From: Hydractinia symbiolongicarpus
Taxonomy: Eukaryota > Cnidaria > Hydrozoa > Anthoathecata > Hydractiniidae
Assembly (NCBI RefSeq): GCF_029227915.1
Contig: NC_079881.1
Span: forward strand, 31,907,501-31,971,500
Reading direction: 5' to 3'
DNA length: 64,000 nucleotides
Below the pieces are notes generated by a model. It had not been told where the DNA came from, made no database searches, and saw nothing but the letters and a program-made list of their open reading frames with translations. Shown piece by piece: positions 60,095-64,000 of this stretch. Both the position numbers and the translations under genes were made by a program. Every line of letters begins with the position of its first letter. Within the stretch, counting starts at the first letter, position 1.

Positions 60095-63000
60095 CAGTAA
60101 ACATTGACTCATTTATCTAAATTTTTAAATGAAGCGCTACCACAGCGCCCAGTGTAATCGCTGAGTTCCAGCAATTATGTCAAATTAAGAAGAATGTTAT
60201 TTCTTGGAGTCCAATTTTTTTCATTTATCACATTTATCAGTTCACAGTCCAAAGTTAGTTCAATTAAGTCCCACAGTCAATCGTTTCACTGTTAAAAGCG
60301 ATGCAACCTAGTAGTATCAGATAAATATCGCTAAATACATGTTGGTACGAATATGTGACCCAACTGTTGAAACTCAAACGGACTGACACCGTTAGAAAGT
60401 CAGTGAAATGTGGTATTTGAAACTGTCTCTATTACTTCAGCGCGCGCTAACGGCTGGATTGGTCCCACAGTAAGAAATGACTCATTAATCTAAATTTCTA
60501 AAAGAGCGCCACCACAGCGCCCAGTGTAATCGCTGAGTACCGGCAATCATGTCAAATTAAGAAGAATTTTATTTCTTGGAGTCCAATTGTCTCATTTATC
60601 ATATTTATCAGGTCGCAGTCCAAAGTTAGTTCAATTAAGTCCTACAGTCAATCGTTTCATTGTTAAAAGCGATGCAACCTAGTAATATCAGAAAAATATC
60701 GCTAAATACATGTTGGTACGAATATGTGACCCAACCGTTGAAACTCAAACGGACTGACACCGTTAGAAAAGCAGTGAAATGTAGTATTTGAAACTGTCTC
60801 TATTACTTCAGCGCGCGCTAACAGCTGGGATTGGTCCCACAGTAAGAAATGACTCATTAATCTAAATTTTTAAAAGAAGCGCTACAACAGCGCCCAGTGA
60901 AATCGCTGAGTTCAGGCAATCATGTCAAATTAAGAAGAATGTTATTTCTTGGAGTCCAATTTTTTTCAATTATCACATTTATCAGGTCACAGTCCAAAAT
61001 TAGTTCAATTAAGTCCCATAGTCAATCGTTTCACTGCTAAAAGCGATGCAACCTAGTAATATCAGATAAATATCGCTAAATATATGTTGGTACGAATATG
61101 TGACCCAACCGTTGAAACTCAAACGGACTGACACCGTTAGAAAGTCAGTGAAATGTGGTATTTGAAACTGCCTCTATTACTTCAGCGCGCGCTAACGGCT
61201 GGATTGGTCCCACAGTATGAAATGACTCATTAATCTAAATTTCTGAAAGAAGCGCTACCACTGCGCCCAGTGTAATCGCTGAGTTCCGGCAATCATGTCA
61301 AATTAAGAAGAATGTTATTTCTTGGAGTCCAATTGTCTCATTTATCATATTTATCAGGTCGCAGTCCAAAGTTAGTTCAATTAAGTCCCACAGTCAATCG
61401 TTTCATTGTTAAAAGCGATGCAACCTAGTAATATCAGAAAAATATCGCTAAATACATCTTGGTACGAATATGTGACCCAACCGTTGAAACTCAAACGGAC
61501 TGACACCGTTAGAAAATCAGTGAAATGTAGTATTTGAAACTGTCTCTATTACTTCAGCGCGCGCTAAAAGCTAGGATTGGTCCCACAGTAAGAAATGACT
61601 CATTAATCTAAATTTTTAAAAGAAGCGCTACCACAGCGCCCAGTGAAATCGCTGAGTTCCGGCAATCATGTCAAATTAAGAAGAATGTTATTTCTTGGAG
61701 TCCAATTTTTTTCATTTATCATATTTATCAGGTCGCAGTCCAAAGTTAGTTCAATTAAGTCCCACAGTCAATCGTTTCATTGTTAAAAGCGATGCAACCT
61801 AGTAATATCAGAAAAATATCGCTAAATACATCTTGGTACGAATATGTGACCCAACCGTTGAAACTCAAACGGACTGACACCGTTAGAAAATCAGTGAAAT
61901 GTAGTATTTGAAACTGTCTCTATTACTTCAGCGCGCGCTAAAAGCTAGGATTGATCCCACAGTAAGAAATGACTTTTTTATCTTAATTTTTAATTGAAGC
62001 GCTACCACAGCGCCTATTGTAATCGCTGAGGTTGGGGAATCATGTCAAATTAAGAAGAATGTTATTTCTTGGAGTCCAATTGTCTCACTTATAACATTAA
62101 TAAGGTCACAGTCCAAAATCAGTTCAATTAAGTCCCACAGTCAATCGTTTCATTGTTAAAAGCGATGCAACTTAATAATATCAGACAAATATCGCTAAAT
62201 ACATGTTGGTACGAATAGGTGACCCAACCGTTGTAACTCAAACGGACTGACACCGTTAGAAAGTCAATGAAATGTAGTTTTTGAAACTGTCGCTGTTTCT
62301 TCAGCGCGCGATAACGGCTAGGATTGGTCCCACAGTAAACATTGACTTATTTATCTAAATTTTTAAATGAAGCGCTACCACAGCGCCCAGTGTAATCGCT
62401 GAGTTTCGGCAATCATGTCAAATTAAGAAGAATGTTATTTCTTGGAGTCCAATTGTCTCACTTATAACATTTATAAGGTCACAGTCCAAAATCAGTTCAA
62501 TTATGTGCCACAGTCAATCGTTTCACTGTTAAAAGCGATGCAACCTAGTAATATGAGAAAAATATCGTTAAATACATGTTGGTACGAATAGGTGACCCAA
62601 CCGTTGAAACTCAAACGGACTGACGCCGTTTGAAAGTCAGTAAAATGTAGTATTTGAAACTGTCGGTATTTCTTCAGCGCGCAATAACGGCTAGGATTGG
62701 TCCCACAGTAAAAATTGACTTATTAATCTAAATTTTTAAATAAAGCGCTTCCACAGCGCCCAGTGTAATCGCTGAGTTCCGGCAATTATGTCAAATTAAG
62801 AAGAATGTTATTTCTTGGAGTCCAATTTTTTTTATTTATCACATTTATCAGTTCACAGTCCAAAGTTAGTTCAATTAAGTCCCACAGTCAATCGTTTCAC
62901 TGTTAAAAGCGATGCAACCTAGTAATATCAGATAAATATCGCTAAATACATGTTCGTACGAATATGTGACCCAACCGTTGAAACTCAAATGGACTGACAC

Positions 63001-63819
63001 CGTTAGAAAGTGAGTGAAATGTGGTATTTGAAACTGTCTCTATTACTTCAGCGCGCGCTAACGGTTGGATTGGTCCCACAGTATGAAATGACTCATTAAT
63101 CTAAATTTCTGAAAGAAGCGCTACCGCAGCGCCCAGTGTAATCGCTGAGTTTCGGGAATCATGTCAAATTAAGAAGAATGTTATTTCTTGGAGTCCAATT
63201 GTCTCACTTATAACATTGATAAGGTCATAGTCCAAAATCAGTTCAATTATGTGCCACAGTCAATCGTTTCACTGTTAAAGGCGATGCAACCTAGTAATAT
63301 GAGAAAAATATCGTTAAATACATGTTGGTACGAATAGGTGACCCAACCGTTGTAACTCAAACGGACTGACACTGTTAGAAAGTCAATGAAATGTAGTTTT
63401 TGAAACTGTGGCTGTTTCTTCAGCGCGCGATAACGGCTAGGATTGGTCCCACAGTAAGAAATGACTTTTTTATCTTAATTTTTAATTGAAGCGCTACCAC
63501 AGCGCCTATTGTAATCGCTGAGGTTGGGGAATCATGTCAAATTAAGAAGAATGTTATTTCTTGGAGTCCAATTGTCTCACTTATAACATTAATAAGGTCA
63601 CAGTCCAAAATCAGTTCAATTAAGTCCCACAGTCAATCGTTTCATTGTTAAAAGCGATGCAACTTAATAATATCAGACAAATATCGCTAAATAGATGTTG
63701 GTACGAATATGTGACTCAACCGTTGAAACTCAAACGGACTGACACCGCTAGAAAGTCAATGAAATGCAGTTTTTGAGACTGTCGCTATTTCTTCAGCGTG
63801 CGATAACGGATTGGTCCCA
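60095..63819 (+). repeat. Ten-monomer higher-order repeat, copy 2 (3725 bp)
   Basis: Almost identical to copy 1. By eye I found only a few single-base differences over 3.7 kb, for example CTAGTAATATC at about 60679 against CTAGCAATATC, GGTCATAGTCC near 63226 against GGTCACAGTCC, and CACTGTT near 63371 against CACCGTT. This is the youngest large duplication in the window. Confidence 0.92.
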
Positions 63820-64000
63820 CAGTAAAAATTGATTTATTTATCTAAATTTTTAAATGAAACGCTACCACAGCGCCCAGTGTAATCGCTGAGTTTCGGGAAT
63901 CATGTCAAATTAAGAAGAATGTTATATCTTGGAGCCCAATTGTCTCACTTATAACATTGATAAGGTCACAGTCCAAAATCAGTTCAATTAAGTCCCACAG
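63820..64000 (+). repeat. Satellite array continuing out of the window
   Basis: Half a monomer of the AAACGCTACCACAGCGCCC type that departs from the ten-monomer unit after GGTCCCACAGTAAA. The array clearly extends past the right edge. Confidence 0.9.

Noticed and set aside
1-64000. CRISPR array or other prokaryotic repeat system.
   Set aside because: The whole 372-bp unit is repeated with no unique spacers, there are no cas genes, and the only coding element is a eukaryotic LINE with a poly(A) tail.

Overview
This is eukaryotic nuclear DNA, almost certainly from an invertebrate animal. It is one continuous satellite-DNA array broken by a single, apparently intact non-LTR retrotransposon. I see no host gene, tRNA, rRNA, CRISPR array or prokaryotic signal. 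The animal assignment rests on the retrotransposon: its two proteins (SGNH-esterase ORF1; AP-endonuclease plus reverse transcriptase ORF2) are typical of the CR1/L2 side of the Jockey superfamily in cnidarians, molluscs and similar genomes. I cannot name the species.

Layout. 1-11869: AT-rich satellite with a monomer of about 372 bp (roughly 32 copies, all in the same orientation). 11870-16764: the retrotransposon on the + strand, flanked by a 7-bp target-site duplication and ending in a poly(A) tail. 16772-64000: the same satellite resumes in phase (about 127 further copies). The first part, to about 23.3 kb, has the same monomer subfamilies as the left arm. From about 23.3 kb new subfamilies appear. 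From about 32 kb the array is built of very recent, nested duplications that are whole multiples of the monomer (3, 4, 5, 10 and 21 monomers), the signature of unequal exchange in register.

The retrotransposon encodes ORF1 (11943-13334; predicted N-terminal winged-helix domain, coiled coil, C-terminal SGNH hydrolase) and ORF2 (13335-16340; endonuclease, reverse transcriptase, Cys-rich C-terminus). The two frames are the same frame, separated by one TGA, and ORF2 has no ATG ahead of its endonuclease core. Its translation must therefore use readthrough, reinitiation or a non-AUG start. An uninterrupted paralogous copy of the insertion site lies at about 2.2 kb in the same window, which confirms the element's boundaries.

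The most noteworthy points are the single-TGA ORF1/ORF2 arrangement, a 14-bp closing stem in the 3' UTR, the dated insertion with an in-window empty site, the nested higher-order repeats, and the short conserved CpG-containing dyads in every monomer. I found no convincing wholly new biological system.
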